A DNA stretch of 64,000 nt from Oryza sativa Japonica Group (Eukaryota > Streptophyta > Magnoliopsida > Poales > Poaceae), in contig NC_089037.1 in assembly GCF_034140825.1 (NCBI RefSeq), positions 31,763,001 to 31,827,000 on the forward strand, in the 5' to 3' direction. The notes below the pieces were generated by a model. That model made no database searches. It was not told the origin of the DNA and was given only the letters and a program-made list of their open reading frames with translations. Below, in pieces: positions 45,600-55,936 of this stretch (its first letter is position 1; each line of letters begins with the position of its first letter). Made by a program: the position numbers and the translations under genes.

Positions 45600-46310
45600 C
45601 GATGAATTGGCCAGCATCCTATAAGCTCGGAGAACTTGGTAAGTTGGTAGGGAAGAACTTCTTCAGCGGTTCAGCCTGAGATTGCGACTCAGCAACCTGA
45701 CATACATGTTGTGCCTGCAGTTGGATTTGCCGCCCAGAATTCACTCTTGTCGTTGGTCCTCATGTATAATCTAGAAACCGTTGCAGGGACGGCGAAAAGC
45801 CGAAAAGATCCACTTGCCGTATTCGTGATATTTAACAATTTGCTACTTTCACATATGATGATTTATCATCTAGACCCATATATCGTAGACACACGAGAAT
45901 CCATACGTCATAGACATATAAGCGGTATATTGTTAAATGTCAAATCTAAAAGTGATAAATAGTAAAATGCCCCGCTGCATTCTCCCCTTTCTACTAGAAT
46001 CTGCTCAACCTGTCTCAAGTCTCGACAAAGATGCAACTATCAGTGTCTGACATGAAGCAGAAGCCAAGTGAAGAGTTGTTGAATCGAATGGGGATAAGAT
46101 GATTGATCAGCATACGGACCTGCCGCGATTTCCATCGAGAAGACGAAGACAGCGCCATCTTTGCTCAAGGACACGCCATTGGGGAACTGAAGATTGCGGT
46201 GGAGAGTGCATTCATTCCCGTGTGCAGTGTGCATCCTATTTCAAGAGCCTCCCAGTCTCTCCCAGATGGATCCGCGGAGAATGAATGACAACTGCATAAA
46301 ATGCCTGCAA
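45600..46310 (-). pseudogene. Truncated tandem copy of the strictosidine-synthase-like gene
   Basis: Two blocks match exons of the intact gene at 47433-49369, in the same order and orientation. 46112-46310 corresponds to exon 2 (GACACGCCATTGGGGAACTG, TTGCGGTGGAGA, AAAATGCCTGCA). 45615-45825 corresponds to the first half of exon 3 (CCCAGAATTCAC, TCGTTGGTCCTCA). Exon 1 with the signal region and the C-terminal half of exon 3 are missing. The remaining frames are interrupted by several small insertions, deletions and stops. This is a dead tandem duplicate, about 1.1 kb downstream of the parent in transcription sense. Confidence 0.85.
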
Positions 46311-46804
46311 ATGAACAAAACAGCCACACCTGATCGATGATTGGTTCCAACACTGAATCTCTGTTAACGATAGAACCTTCATAACATAGATATTTGAAAT
46401 TATCGCTAGCCTCCATTTCTCTGAGCATGTGAAAGGAGCACACTTGCGATGGGCAGTGTACGTGTGTGTAGCGATGTGTGTGCGTGCATGTCTTACATGA
46501 AGAGGTGGAGCTGAGGAAGCAGAGGATGTTATATGTGATTCTGGATCCCCTGCCGTCACAATTGTACTCTTGACCGTCTATTCGAAATTTCCAATGGGGC
46601 TGCGTGTATCCCGCGGGATGTAGAGGCCGGGTATTAATCTATTATCTAAAAAATTTCAAAATTTCCAATGATGTACTGTCCAAATTTACATCTATAACAC
46701 TCAAGGTACAGTAGCATGAATAATGTTCCATGCCACTACAATTGCTACTTTATCCTGAACACTTTTTTTCTCTTATTCGAGAGATCCATATTGCTGGTTT
46801 TGTA

Positions 46805-47042
46805 CTACCTCCATCCTATATTACTTGTCCTTTTGAGTTTTTGTTTGTCAATGTTTGATCATCGTCTTATTCAAAGAATTTTGGAATTATTATTTATTTT
46901 GTTTGTCAATTGCTTTATTATCGAAAGTACTTTACATATGACTTATCTTTTTTTATATTTGCACTAATTTTTCAAATAAAACGAATGGTCAAATATTGCA
47001 AATAAAAAGTCAAAAACGTCACCTATTATGGGACGGAGGGAG
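46805..47042. mobile_element. Stowaway-type MITE (238 bp)
   Basis: It starts CTACCTCCATCC and ends GGACGGAGGGAG, flanked by TA (46803-46804, 47043-47044). It lies between the SSL pseudogene and the intact SSL gene. Confidence 0.85.
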
Positions 47043-47432
47043 TATTGATAAAAGTAGAGAGAAACTGTACATGCCCCATCAGAGGTTAGAGTAAGATGAA
47101 AAACAAGAAGGGCATCAGAGACAAGTGGCTTGTACCGGCCCAATAGGATCCAACAGTGAACAGACTGCACCGGATCAGAGAATCCGGCAATTTCACAAAT
47201 TATTATCGAGCGCAATAAGAAGGCACCAAACGAACATGGAGTCATGGACTGTGAAAATGAACTAAAAATGTAAGCAAGCTACATCTGCTTCGAAAAAACT
47301 GAAACATGAAACAACTTAGGTTGTTACTTGAAAGCGGCATTTATGAAATGTCACCCGGGATAGTGGTAAATGGTGTGCAAACGTCATTCTGGGATTCCAC
47401 ATTTTAACCCTTGTATCCAGGCATAAAGTTTG

Positions 47433-49369
47433 CTAAGATGCATTGGCGTAATCGAAGACGGCAATGAAGGGCATCAGAACGGATCCTATCCAGAGCTTCC
47501 CATCCTTCTCCTCAACTTCACTAACGGCTCTTACCACCTGCCCTGTGGTATCCTCCAAGATGTCAAGCACCTCGCCTTCGGGGTTGTACTTGATGATCAG
47601 AGCGTGGAGCTTGCCGCCGATCTGCATCAGGTAGTGGTACTTGGCAGGGATTGGGAGGCTGAGCAAGAACTTCCTCAGCCTGACATTGCGACTGACCATT
47701 CGGGCGTATATGCTGCGCCTGCAATGGATTGCTACCCAGAATTCACCCTTGTCGTTGGTCCTCACATTGTCTGGAAACCCAGGCAGGATGGCGAAAAGAT
47801 CCACGGTTCCAGCCTTCTCCCCTTTCAGCCAGTATCGGCTCAATCTGTCTCAACAAGGATGTATCAACGAATGTGTGGTATGAAGTTGAAATAGGAGAAC
47901 ACTGAACGAAATGGAGAAGTACAGACCTGCCACGGGATCCTTCGCAGAAGACGAAGAACAAGCCATCCTTGCTCATGGACACCCCATTCGGAAACTGAAT
48001 GTTGCGGTGGAGAACTGTTGCTTTCTTTGTGTTCGGGTCGTATTTCAGAAGCCTCCCTGAGGGATCTCCAGAGAAAACCAATTGCATGAAATGCCTGCAT
48101 ACCAGCAGCCACAACTCAGGATTACTTGACACACTATGGATAATGATAGCACATCCAACTGATCAGGACGTACTAACTAGACATTTCTTTGCACAAAATT
48201 GATCGTGAAGAAAAGAAAAGGTAAAGCTCCTATACTTTCCCAATCGGAAAACAAAAGCCCCAAGATCAGCTGAAGTTACTGAAGGTCATAAAATGTATGG
48301 AAACAAGCCACTTTATTGTTTTGAAATCAGCATATTGTCTTTCAGTGGGAAGCATATGGAGGTGTACTAAGAGAGCATAATTGGTTACCAGGTACTTGGA
48401 TTTATGCAATTGATTTAACACAGTCATGTCTCTGCATTTCTTCTTCAGTCGTACTCACTGGTTTAAAGAACATTATAATATCTAGAAGACTTGTGCAATT
48501 GAAGTCCAAAAGTCTTGGCATGATGGTGACTACGACGACAATTAAAGTTCAGACAAGGAACCATTCCAACCTAACCTTACCATTCAAGGATCCTAAGTTT
48601 TTCATTGACAATTCCGCAGTAATTAAGCAACTAAGCATGAGTGTTTATGGAGTAAAGAGCACTAAACTAATACTGTAACAGGCAAGGCAATGGATACAGT
48701 GAAGCAGAGAAAGCAGCAGGGGATTGGGAGGAGGAATTGCACGACGGACCGTCTCTGGTAGTGGATGCTGCTGTCAGTGAAGTAGACGTTGCCGTCGTCG
48801 TCGAGGTCGAGGTCGTTGGTGAAGTTGAAGCGAACGCCCTCGGCCTCGGTGGCGAGCGGGGTGGCGAGGCCGCCGTCGGGGCCGACCTTGAGGAGGCCGA
48901 AGTAGGCGTCGGCGATGTAGAGGTCCCCCGTCCTCCGGTCGAATCGGAGGCCGAGCGCGCGGCCGCAGATGTGCTCGTCCTTGAGGTAGTCGAGCGGCGA
49001 CGCCTTGTGGCCGCAGAGCTCGGCGGTCCAGTTCGGGGAGGAGTGCGCGAAGTAGACCCAGCGGGCGCCGTCCCAGCGCACGACGCGGCCGTCGGCGACG
49101 CCGGTGTAGGGTCCCCGGCCGAGCGGGTCGAACGCGACGCTCTCGGGGCCCTGCACCTCGCCGCGGAACCGGATCTCCGCGCCGCGGAGGCGCTCGCGGG
49201 TGTCCGCGTGGGGCGGCATCTCCGACGCGTCGGGGAGCTCGACGACGTGGGGGACGAAGCCCGGGAAGTCCACCATGCTCCCCGTCCGCAGCGGGTCCGT
49301 CCCGCAGAACGCCGCCAGCGCCGCCACCGCCACCGCCACCGCGAACGCCACCACCGCCGGCGACGCCAT
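47433..49369 (-). CDS. Strictosidine-synthase-like (SSL) six-bladed beta-propeller protein
   Basis: Exons (5' to 3') 49369-48750, 48094-47927, 47844-47433; 399 residues. The N-terminus is hydrophobic (PAVVAFAVAVAVAALAAFCG), a signal peptide or anchor for the secretory pathway. The domain shows family blocks GPESVAFDPLGRGPYTGVADGR, CGRALGLRFD, LYIADAYFGLLKV, FTNDLDLDDDGNVYFTDSS, FPNGVSMSKDG and PGFPDNVRTNDKGEFWVA. SSL proteins share the fold of strictosidine synthase, but most, especially in plants without such alkaloids, are not thought to make strictosidine. No specific reaction can be assigned here. Donor of intron 1 (CG|GTCCGT) is weak, but the frame RR-HFMQLVFSGDPSG fits the family. A broken copy lies just downstream. 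Confidence 0.93.
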
Positions 49370-49692
49370 CAACCTCCTCCTCCTCCTCTCCCCTCCCTCG
49401 CTCTCTCCGCCCTCGCGTCGCGTCGCGCTCCCCGCCTTGTCACGCCAATGGCATTGGCCCTCGTCGCGGGCTTTGTAGGTGTCGCCGCGGTGGGCGAGGG
49501 CGAGGCGGCGTGGGGTTGTGAATCTGAATATCTGATGGATACGATACGGCGACGCGAGGCGCACCTCGCGAACACAGGCGTCAACTACTTCGCATCGGCA
49601 TCCCTGCACCATGCACGTGCCAATCGCCGCACACGCATTACTGCTCGGTTCCGATCTCACACCGCGCAACTACCTTCTACTTACTCCATTCA

Positions 49693-50234
49693 GGGTCTGT
49701 TAGACACTCCAGCTCCAGCTCCAGCTTCCAGTACCACTAAAACTGAGAGTAGAACTGGGTGAAGCTATCTCACAAAATGAACTAGAGTTGTGGAGCTGGG
49801 TTTAGTCAGCTCCACAACTCTACTCTAGACCTAACTCCTGGAGCTAAATTTCGGAGTTAGGGCTCCTTTGAATCAAAGGATTTATGTAGGAATTTTATAG
49901 GATTCAAATCCTATAGGAAATTTTCCTATTTGGCCATTTGATTCAAAGGATTGAAGCTTTCCAAATCCTATGAAATTCCTATGGAATGGCACATTGCATA
50001 TGGATTTTGGAGGAAATTTAGCAAGAGCTCCAACCTCTTGGAAAATTTCCTTTGAGTCTATCTCTCTTATCCGATTCCTATGTTTTTCCTGCGCTCTAAT
50101 CAAACGACCATTCCTGTGTTTTACAATTCTCTGTTTTACACTTCAATTCCTATCAGAATCATATGTTTTTTCTATTCCTTCGTTTTTTCTACCTACGATT
50201 CAAATGGGACCTTAGAGTTGTACCAAACAGGTCC
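49693..50234. mobile_element. MITE with another MITE nested inside it
   Basis: The outer element has termini GGGTCTGTTAGACAC and GTACCAAACAGGTCC (read inverted GGACCTGTTTGGTAC). It is flanked by a TCA duplication (49690-49692, 50235-50237). It is split by the 352-bp Harbinger-type element at 49860-50211. The terminal motif resembles the element at 36050-36268. Confidence 0.7.
49860..50211. mobile_element. Tourist/PIF-Harbinger-type MITE (352 bp), copy 1
   Basis: Termini GGGCTCCTTTGAATC and GATTCAAATGGGACC are inverted repeats with a TTA target duplication (49857-49859, 50212-50214), the Harbinger preference. The interior (GGATTGAAGCTTTCCAAATC, ATGGATTTTGGAGGAAAT) is shared with 51648-51988. 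Confidence 0.85.
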
Positions 50235-50533
50235 TCAGTGCATTGCCTCCATAAATAAAGTACTACTCCCTCTGTTTATATTTAACCTCTTATTTATCAT
50301 AAAATAAATTTATCTTTATGAACAATTATTACATCAAAATATTATAAAAGTACGATTAAATGTATTAGGGTTAGATAAAGTGGGGTAATTGCATTGGTAT
50401 TTGAAATAGTAAAAGTATGTGTAGGGTGAGTGAAAAGTGAACGCGAAGGGATAATAATTTGCCACCGTTAACACATACAACTAGAAAATTTTTTTATATT
50501 CATCGATTTTCTTTTTCAAGGATGAAAAAAGTA

Positions 50534-50639
50534 CTTCCTCCGTCCCCTAAAAAATAAATATAAGATAGGATGTGACACATCTTTATACTATAAATATGTC
50601 ACATCCGGTAATATGTTGTTTTTTATGAGGCAGAGGGAG
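50534..50639. mobile_element. Short Stowaway-like MITE (106 bp)
   Basis: It starts CTTCCTCCGTCCCC and ends GAGGCAGAGGGAG, with TA on both sides. The interior is a near-palindrome around GGATGTGACA / TGTCACATCC. Confidence 0.8.
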
Positions 50640-50960
50640 TATGCTCTAACTGATTTTTTTGCTAACATACTTATAATGTTATAAAATTCCTTTTTCAAAA
50701 AATATTATTGCAAAAGTTCTTATAAATAAAAAAAAGTTTCTATGTTTTCAAACCCAATATTTTGAGAGCTACGGATGGTTAAAGTTTTAAAATTTTTACC
50801 GGATAAAAATTAGCAGTATCATGTACTAAAATATGGGGGGAGTAATATAATTACTCAGCAAAGGTGTACTACTGGAGTAGTATATAGTGGAAATAATTCC
50901 CAATGTTCTAGAAGCTATCCAAGCACAAATAGGGGAAATCAGTGGGGTAACATGCGCACA

Positions 50961-51250
50961 GTTAGCAAGTTGCCTTGAGCTTACAAAACAACCTGCATAG
51001 TTATTAGTAAAATATCGTGAGCTTACAAAACTTACCAGTGCAGTTATTAAATTATTTTTGACTTTAGAAAATTACCAGTGCATAGTTAGTAAATTATTGT
51101 GAGCTTATAAAACATACAAGTGCAGCTAGTAAATTACCGCGAGCATAAAAAACTTACTCGTGCATATAATTGGAAGTTACGTTGAGCTTACAAAACTTTA
51201 AAGTACAAGTTGGTAAAATACTACTCCATGAGCTTAGAAAACCTACAAGC
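50961..51250. repeat. Degenerate tandem repeat, seven units of ~41 bp
   Basis: Each unit approximates GTTAGTAAATTA...GTGAGCTTACAAAACTTAC...GTGCA. Units begin near 50961, 51000, 51043, 51085, 51125, 51167 and 51209. Divergence between units is substantial, so the array is old. Confidence 0.8.
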
Positions 51251-51647
51251 TTTTCTTTAAAAAAACATAAAAGCTTTTATTTATTCAAAAATAACCTACA
51301 AGCTTTTTTTTTTCTGGTGACGGGGATATTTCAAGAAAGCCATCTGATATGGGTTACCACCAAATACCAATGCTAACAAATACGTCAGAAAGTGTAGTTA
51401 GAATCAAATACACGTGGTCAAGCAAACGTTTGATTTTATTGAGGCGTCTATCTTTCTTTATTTTTTAGAAAAGTCGAACTTAGTCGCCTAAAATCAAGAA
51501 TCGTATTGTGGAGACAAAATCTTCAATTAATTAACAAACTAATCGTAATATTCTGGCTACCAGGTGGCTAGAATCAAATACATAGTCAAGCAAGCTTTTG
51601 GTTTGATTGTGGCGTCTAGCTACTTTGTTTTATTTGAAAACATCTAA

Positions 51648-51988
51648 GGCCATGAAAGGATTTATATAGAAATTTCATCGGATTTAAATAGAAATTTTCC
51701 TATTTAGCAATTTAATTCAAAAGATTGAAGCTTTTAAAATCATATGAAATTCTTATGGAATAACTCATTGCATGTGATTTTGGAGGAGATTAGCAAGAGT
51801 TTCAACCTCTTAGAAAATTTTTTGTCTATCTCTCTCATCTTATTCCTACGTTTATTTGCGGATCAATCAAATGATCATTCTTGTGTGTGTCTTCTGAGTT
51901 TTGCAATTCTCTATTTTATACTTACATTCATTTCAGAAACTTACGTTTTTTCTAATCCTCTATTCGATCATGCGATTCAAATAGTCCC
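51648..51988. mobile_element. Tourist/PIF-Harbinger-type MITE (341 bp), copy 2
   Basis: Same family as 49860-50211 and same orientation, more diverged. It is flanked by TAA (51645-51647, 51989-51991). Confidence 0.8.
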
Positions 51989-52273
51989 TAAAACATGAAC
52001 CAAATCGTGAAGACACAATCTTCAATTAACGAAATAATCAGGTGGAAAGCATGTATACAGACGAGGGCCCTATATACATCAATCTCTTTGATCGGAAAGC
52101 ATATATGATATATCAGCAAGGGAAAAGAAAACGGAAAACAACTATTTTTTTAGTCGGGGTGATAGCAGATCCCAGGATTTGGTCTCCAGCCTTTGTTTTC
52201 TATGTTAAATACTTAAATCTATACCATTATACCACAATCTAACAACCTAAATATTTCTTTATTCCTGATTAAT

Positions 52274-52975
52274 ACGATAATACTTGTCCCCGGGTGACCG
52301 GCGTGGGGGAGCCGGATCGGGCGCTCCCCCCGCGCGCCCCTCCCTCATGTGCTACCTATTGGGCCCACCCACTTCTCCATCCTTTTTTCACAAAAAAATG
52401 TTTCACTTAGTATACTTACAATGTTTCACTATTTATAGATCTAATGTTGCAGTGAATTAAAATAATCTTTTGCAACAAAAAACCTACATATTTTGAAAAC
52501 TCTCTATTAAGGAAATTTGGTTTATTTTTTGTTCCATCAAAAATGTTTCACCTAGTGTATTCACAATGTTTCACAATGTATAGTTGTAATATTGCAGTGA
52601 ACTGAAATATTCTTTTACTATTTGCTAAAACATTGATTTTATATAAGGTGAAACAACACCCGATTTAAAGGAATGAAACATTTTCGATTTACTTAGTGAA
52701 ACAATTCCGATATACCTGGTAGAACATTGTGTAATATTTAAAAATAAGTCAATAATAAGCTATTTTTTCGTCGGAATATATCTATGTGTGGTCTTGTTTT
52801 GAAGATTTAATTGCAACGAATTTAATGGTGCAATCGAATTATGATTTGGATAAGTAATTTAAGAGAAAAAACAGTTTAAAGTAGTTTTACACGTAAATCA
52901 GGAGCTGACGTCAGGCGCTGACGTCAGCGCCCGATTTCCCCAGCCCTAGATCGGGTCGCCCAATCCGTAGGCGCA
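52274..52975. mobile_element. Mutator-like candidate element (702 bp) with 11-bp direct repeats
   Basis: It is flanked by a perfect TCCTGATTAAT on both sides (52263-52273 and 52976-52986). GC-rich ends share ATCGGGCGCT in inverse orientation but lack long clear TIRs. The AT-rich interior has a ~75-bp direct duplication around AATGTTTCAC (52396-52470, 52540-52615). Two TGACGTCA palindromes lie at 52906-52913 and 52919-52926. Confidence 0.65.
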
Positions 52976-53168
52976 TCCTGATTAATGTGGTAGTTTCCGG
53001 CCTTCAAAACGAACATGATAATAGATAGATAGATGGATGGTGCTGATGAATGCTCCTAAATAATCAATTTATTTATGAGAAAGTATTAAATATTATAATT
53101 ATAAACATAACCAATAAAAAAATGCATCCCAAATCTGTTTAGAACGGGACCTAATACAAGTTTTACTT

Positions 53169-53250
53169 CTTTCAAGAACAACATATAACCCTTTTGTCTT
53201 TCAAAAACAACTTATAACCTTTATTCTTTCAAAAACAACTCACAAGCGTT
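53169..53250. repeat. Three tandem ~28-bp units
   Basis: CTTTCAAGAACAACATATAA and two similar units follow each other and run into the 3' end of the possible peptide ORF at 53221-53463. Confidence 0.7.
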
Positions 53251-53463
53251 TTCTGGTGAAAGGACTTCCAAGAGTGCCAGGTCGGAGAGAAATCCATCTG
53301 ATTTCGGTGACCACCAAATGCAATGCTTGGTCTGGTTTTTCACTGAAAGTCTGGAATGAAGAGTTGATTTGGATGTGCCAGCAGCTGAAATTTGTACTTT
53401 GTTGTGCATTAGCAACTGGAGTAGCAAGCAAACAGAAATCAGAGACACGATTGTGGTTGACAT
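53221..53463 (-). CDS. Possible small secreted peptide ORF, unknown
   Basis: An 80-codon frame starting at 53463 with a signal-like N-terminus (MSTTIVSLISVCLLLQLLM). It continues with KHCIWWSPKSDGFLSDL and ends ENACELFLKE. No family was recognised. A related stretch is present at 51281-51374, without an intact frame. The interval is surrounded by repeats and may be a repeat-derived fragment, so coding status is doubtful. Confidence 0.25.
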   Translation of the reverse strand: MSTTIVSLISVCLLLQLLMHNKVQISAAGTSKSTLHSRLSVKNQTKHCIWWSPKSDGFLSDLALLEVLSPENACELFLKE

Positions 53464-53978
53464 ATTCTCTCATTTATCTACCAACAACAGTGATTTGTGA
53501 CTTATTCATTAGAGTGAACATGAATCTGTCCAAAAGCTAGAGCACAGCAGCGCGCATCTTTGACGGCACAACTACACAAGTATATGACTATGGAGTACTC
53601 TTGAGGACAAGAAGTACTGTCATGAGCTTGTAAATGCTTCACCAAATCCTTTGTTTAAAAATCGCTGCAATAATATATTATATAGAAGAAACATCGTATA
53701 CTTGTTGCCATGCGTCAACTTGCATCTGATTAGTTTAGACAGAATGAGAGGGAATGGGCAATGAACTAGAAAAATAAAGCATGGTGGATCATTCAATATT
53801 TCAATTCAAAACCCATGTGGTTATGTCCATTGTAATACAAAATCACCTGTCTGATCAGTTACTGGTAGTTTTTGTCAGCCGTGGCTGCATGCGTCTAAAA
53901 AACCTAGGCAGAACCGAGAGTTCTGTCAGCTGACCTTATGTTTGTGTCGGGAATGCCAAGTTGCAAGTTCGTAATTTT

Positions 53979-54366
53979 TACAAAACTACGTATACTTTGA
54001 TTAAATTATCACAAAACTACGGATTTAATGTGATATATCACAAATTTACATATTTAGTAATAATTTTATCATAAAACTACAGGTTTAAAGTTACATATCA
54101 CAAAACTATAGATTTAACAATAAAATTATCCCAAAAGTATAGGTTTAACGTCAATCTAATCACAAAACTTGGATGATAATAACTCAAACATAACATTAGT
54201 GCTAAGTATTGAATCCCAAAATCTGTAGTTTTATGATAATTTTATTATTAAATCTATAGTTTTGAGATACTTAACTTTAAACCTGTAATTTTCCGATAAA
54301 TTTATTTTTCAACCTATAGTTTTGTGACACATCAGCTTAAATATGTAGTTTTGTGATAATGTGCAA
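53979..54366. repeat. Inverted-repeat element built of ATCACAAAACTAC-type units
   Basis: The left half repeats TTATCACAAAACTAC...GATTTAA several times. The right half carries the same motif inverted (GTAGTTTTGTGATAAT). The centre is near 54190. This foldback repeat type is one I recognise as common in rice; no target duplication was defined. Confidence 0.75.
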
Positions 54367-54861
54367 GTGTGATTGTAGAGTTGTATTGGGCTGCATCAAA
54401 TTCAAAACAATGTATATATTTTTTATGGAAACCTATTAGATAGCTTGATAATATTGAAAGAAATCGGATCTATTATGTCGCATAGTTTGAAATTTATTAT
54501 CATCATTCTACATGAAGAAATATACAACATATTTTTCGGTGAATAGTAGGCTCATCTTTCTATCTCTTCTCTTTGAATTATCTTCGGTACAATTTCCTTC
54601 CTGAACAAACACCGAGGTTTCATTTGGCGAATGGGATAATGAAATAATATCCCACCCTCCAAAGGGCAATATTACATCCTAGCCATACATTCTTCATACC
54701 TCATTTAATCTAGTCATTCATCCATTTCTCTTTACCAATCCCACCTCCAATGTCACATTTGCTAAACACACCCTGAGCATGGGCAATTTTTTTTTGAGAT
54801 GTGGGCCCTTCATTTTCAAGAAATTAAAGACTGCACCGTGCAGCAACGTGCAAAGCTAACC
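54367..54861. other. Intergenic spacer with repeat fragments
   Basis: No gene recognised. A stretch at about 54610-54790 begins TTTCATTTGGCGAATGGGAT and ends ATTTGCTAAACACACCC, and may be another short terminal-repeat element, but its ends could not be fixed. Confidence 0.4.
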
Positions 54862-55010
54862 GGCCGTGTTTAGTTTCCCCCAATTCCCAACTTTCCATTA
54901 CATCATATCACATCAAAAAATTTCCTACACACATAAATTTTCAACTTTTTTTTCCAAACTCCTAACTTTCTTCAAACTTCCAATTTTTTTTTAGAACTAA
55001 ACACACCCTA
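54862..55010. repeat. GTGTTTAGTT...AACTAAAC terminal-repeat element, copy C (inverted)
   Basis: Left end GGCCGTGTTTAGTTT and right end AGAACTAAACACACCC. The interior is the reverse complement of copies at 2356-2481 and 23515-23668 (CATCATATCACATC, ACACACATAAATTTTC). Confidence 0.75.
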
Positions 55011-55936
55011 GACATGGACAGCAAACAGTATAAGGGGGTCAATTGCAACTGAAAAATCTCAATAACGTCATCCACGCAATTGAGCGGTTGAGCCCCTTTT
55101 TCGTTGGATTTTCATTGCTGAACAAATGTAGGAATCGATGGGGAAAGAGACAGGAAAGGTGTGGCGGAACGAGAGTGCCTTTTACCTTTGGCACGATCGA
55201 AGATAGAAAACCACCCCTTCCATCTGCTCCTGGATCAACGACGATTGAAATCGCTCGATCCTCCGCTGCCATGCCAGGATCTCTCCCAAGCTCTCGATAT
55301 TGATTAGTCGCTGCTGCAAAGATGAAGAAGATCAACAAAGGAATTCGTTGCAATGGTCAGAATCAACATGATAAATGAAGCTGCGACTAGAATCAGGAGT
55401 GTACATACCATTGAACATTGATATCGTATCACAGCTAAACAAGTATGCACCAACCAACAAGAGAGAAGGAAAGACGCAGGCAATGGATCGCAACAAACTA
55501 TGTTAACATACAGTGTGTAACATCGAATAAACACAAAGGAAACCTCTTAGGCAGTGAAATACAACAATTAAATAGCGTCTGGTATCGGAACGATGTCACA
55601 TATGAAAAAGGTGGCAATGTTTACATACATCATTTCAGGCACTATACTGTCAAGGCCCTTTTAGTGGCTCTGCAACACGTTACACGTTACACTTCGAACG
55701 AGGGCAAACCATCCTCTTAAAATGGAGAGTAATGGTATGGTAAACTCATGCTACACATTCCAATCGGGGCGATAATTTTACAATTTGGCTGAAATGCCTT
55801 ATTGTGCTTCTTCAGACACCTCACACAAATTTCAACTACAGCCAATTTAATTCAAGTATAGCCTCCATTTTAGCTGTCTCAGTAGTCATGCTGCAAATCA
55901 GAAACCACGCGCTGATTGAGGAACTCAAAAACATGG

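Noticed and set aside
48737-49762. 341-codon plus-strand frame opposite SSL exon 1
   Set aside because: Antisense shadow of a GC-rich exon; no recognisable domain.
50271-50840. Outer Stowaway element suggested by CTCCCTCTG near 50271 and GGGGGGAGTA near 50835
   Set aside because: Only the outermost bases match; the sequence inside does not pair, so it may be chance.
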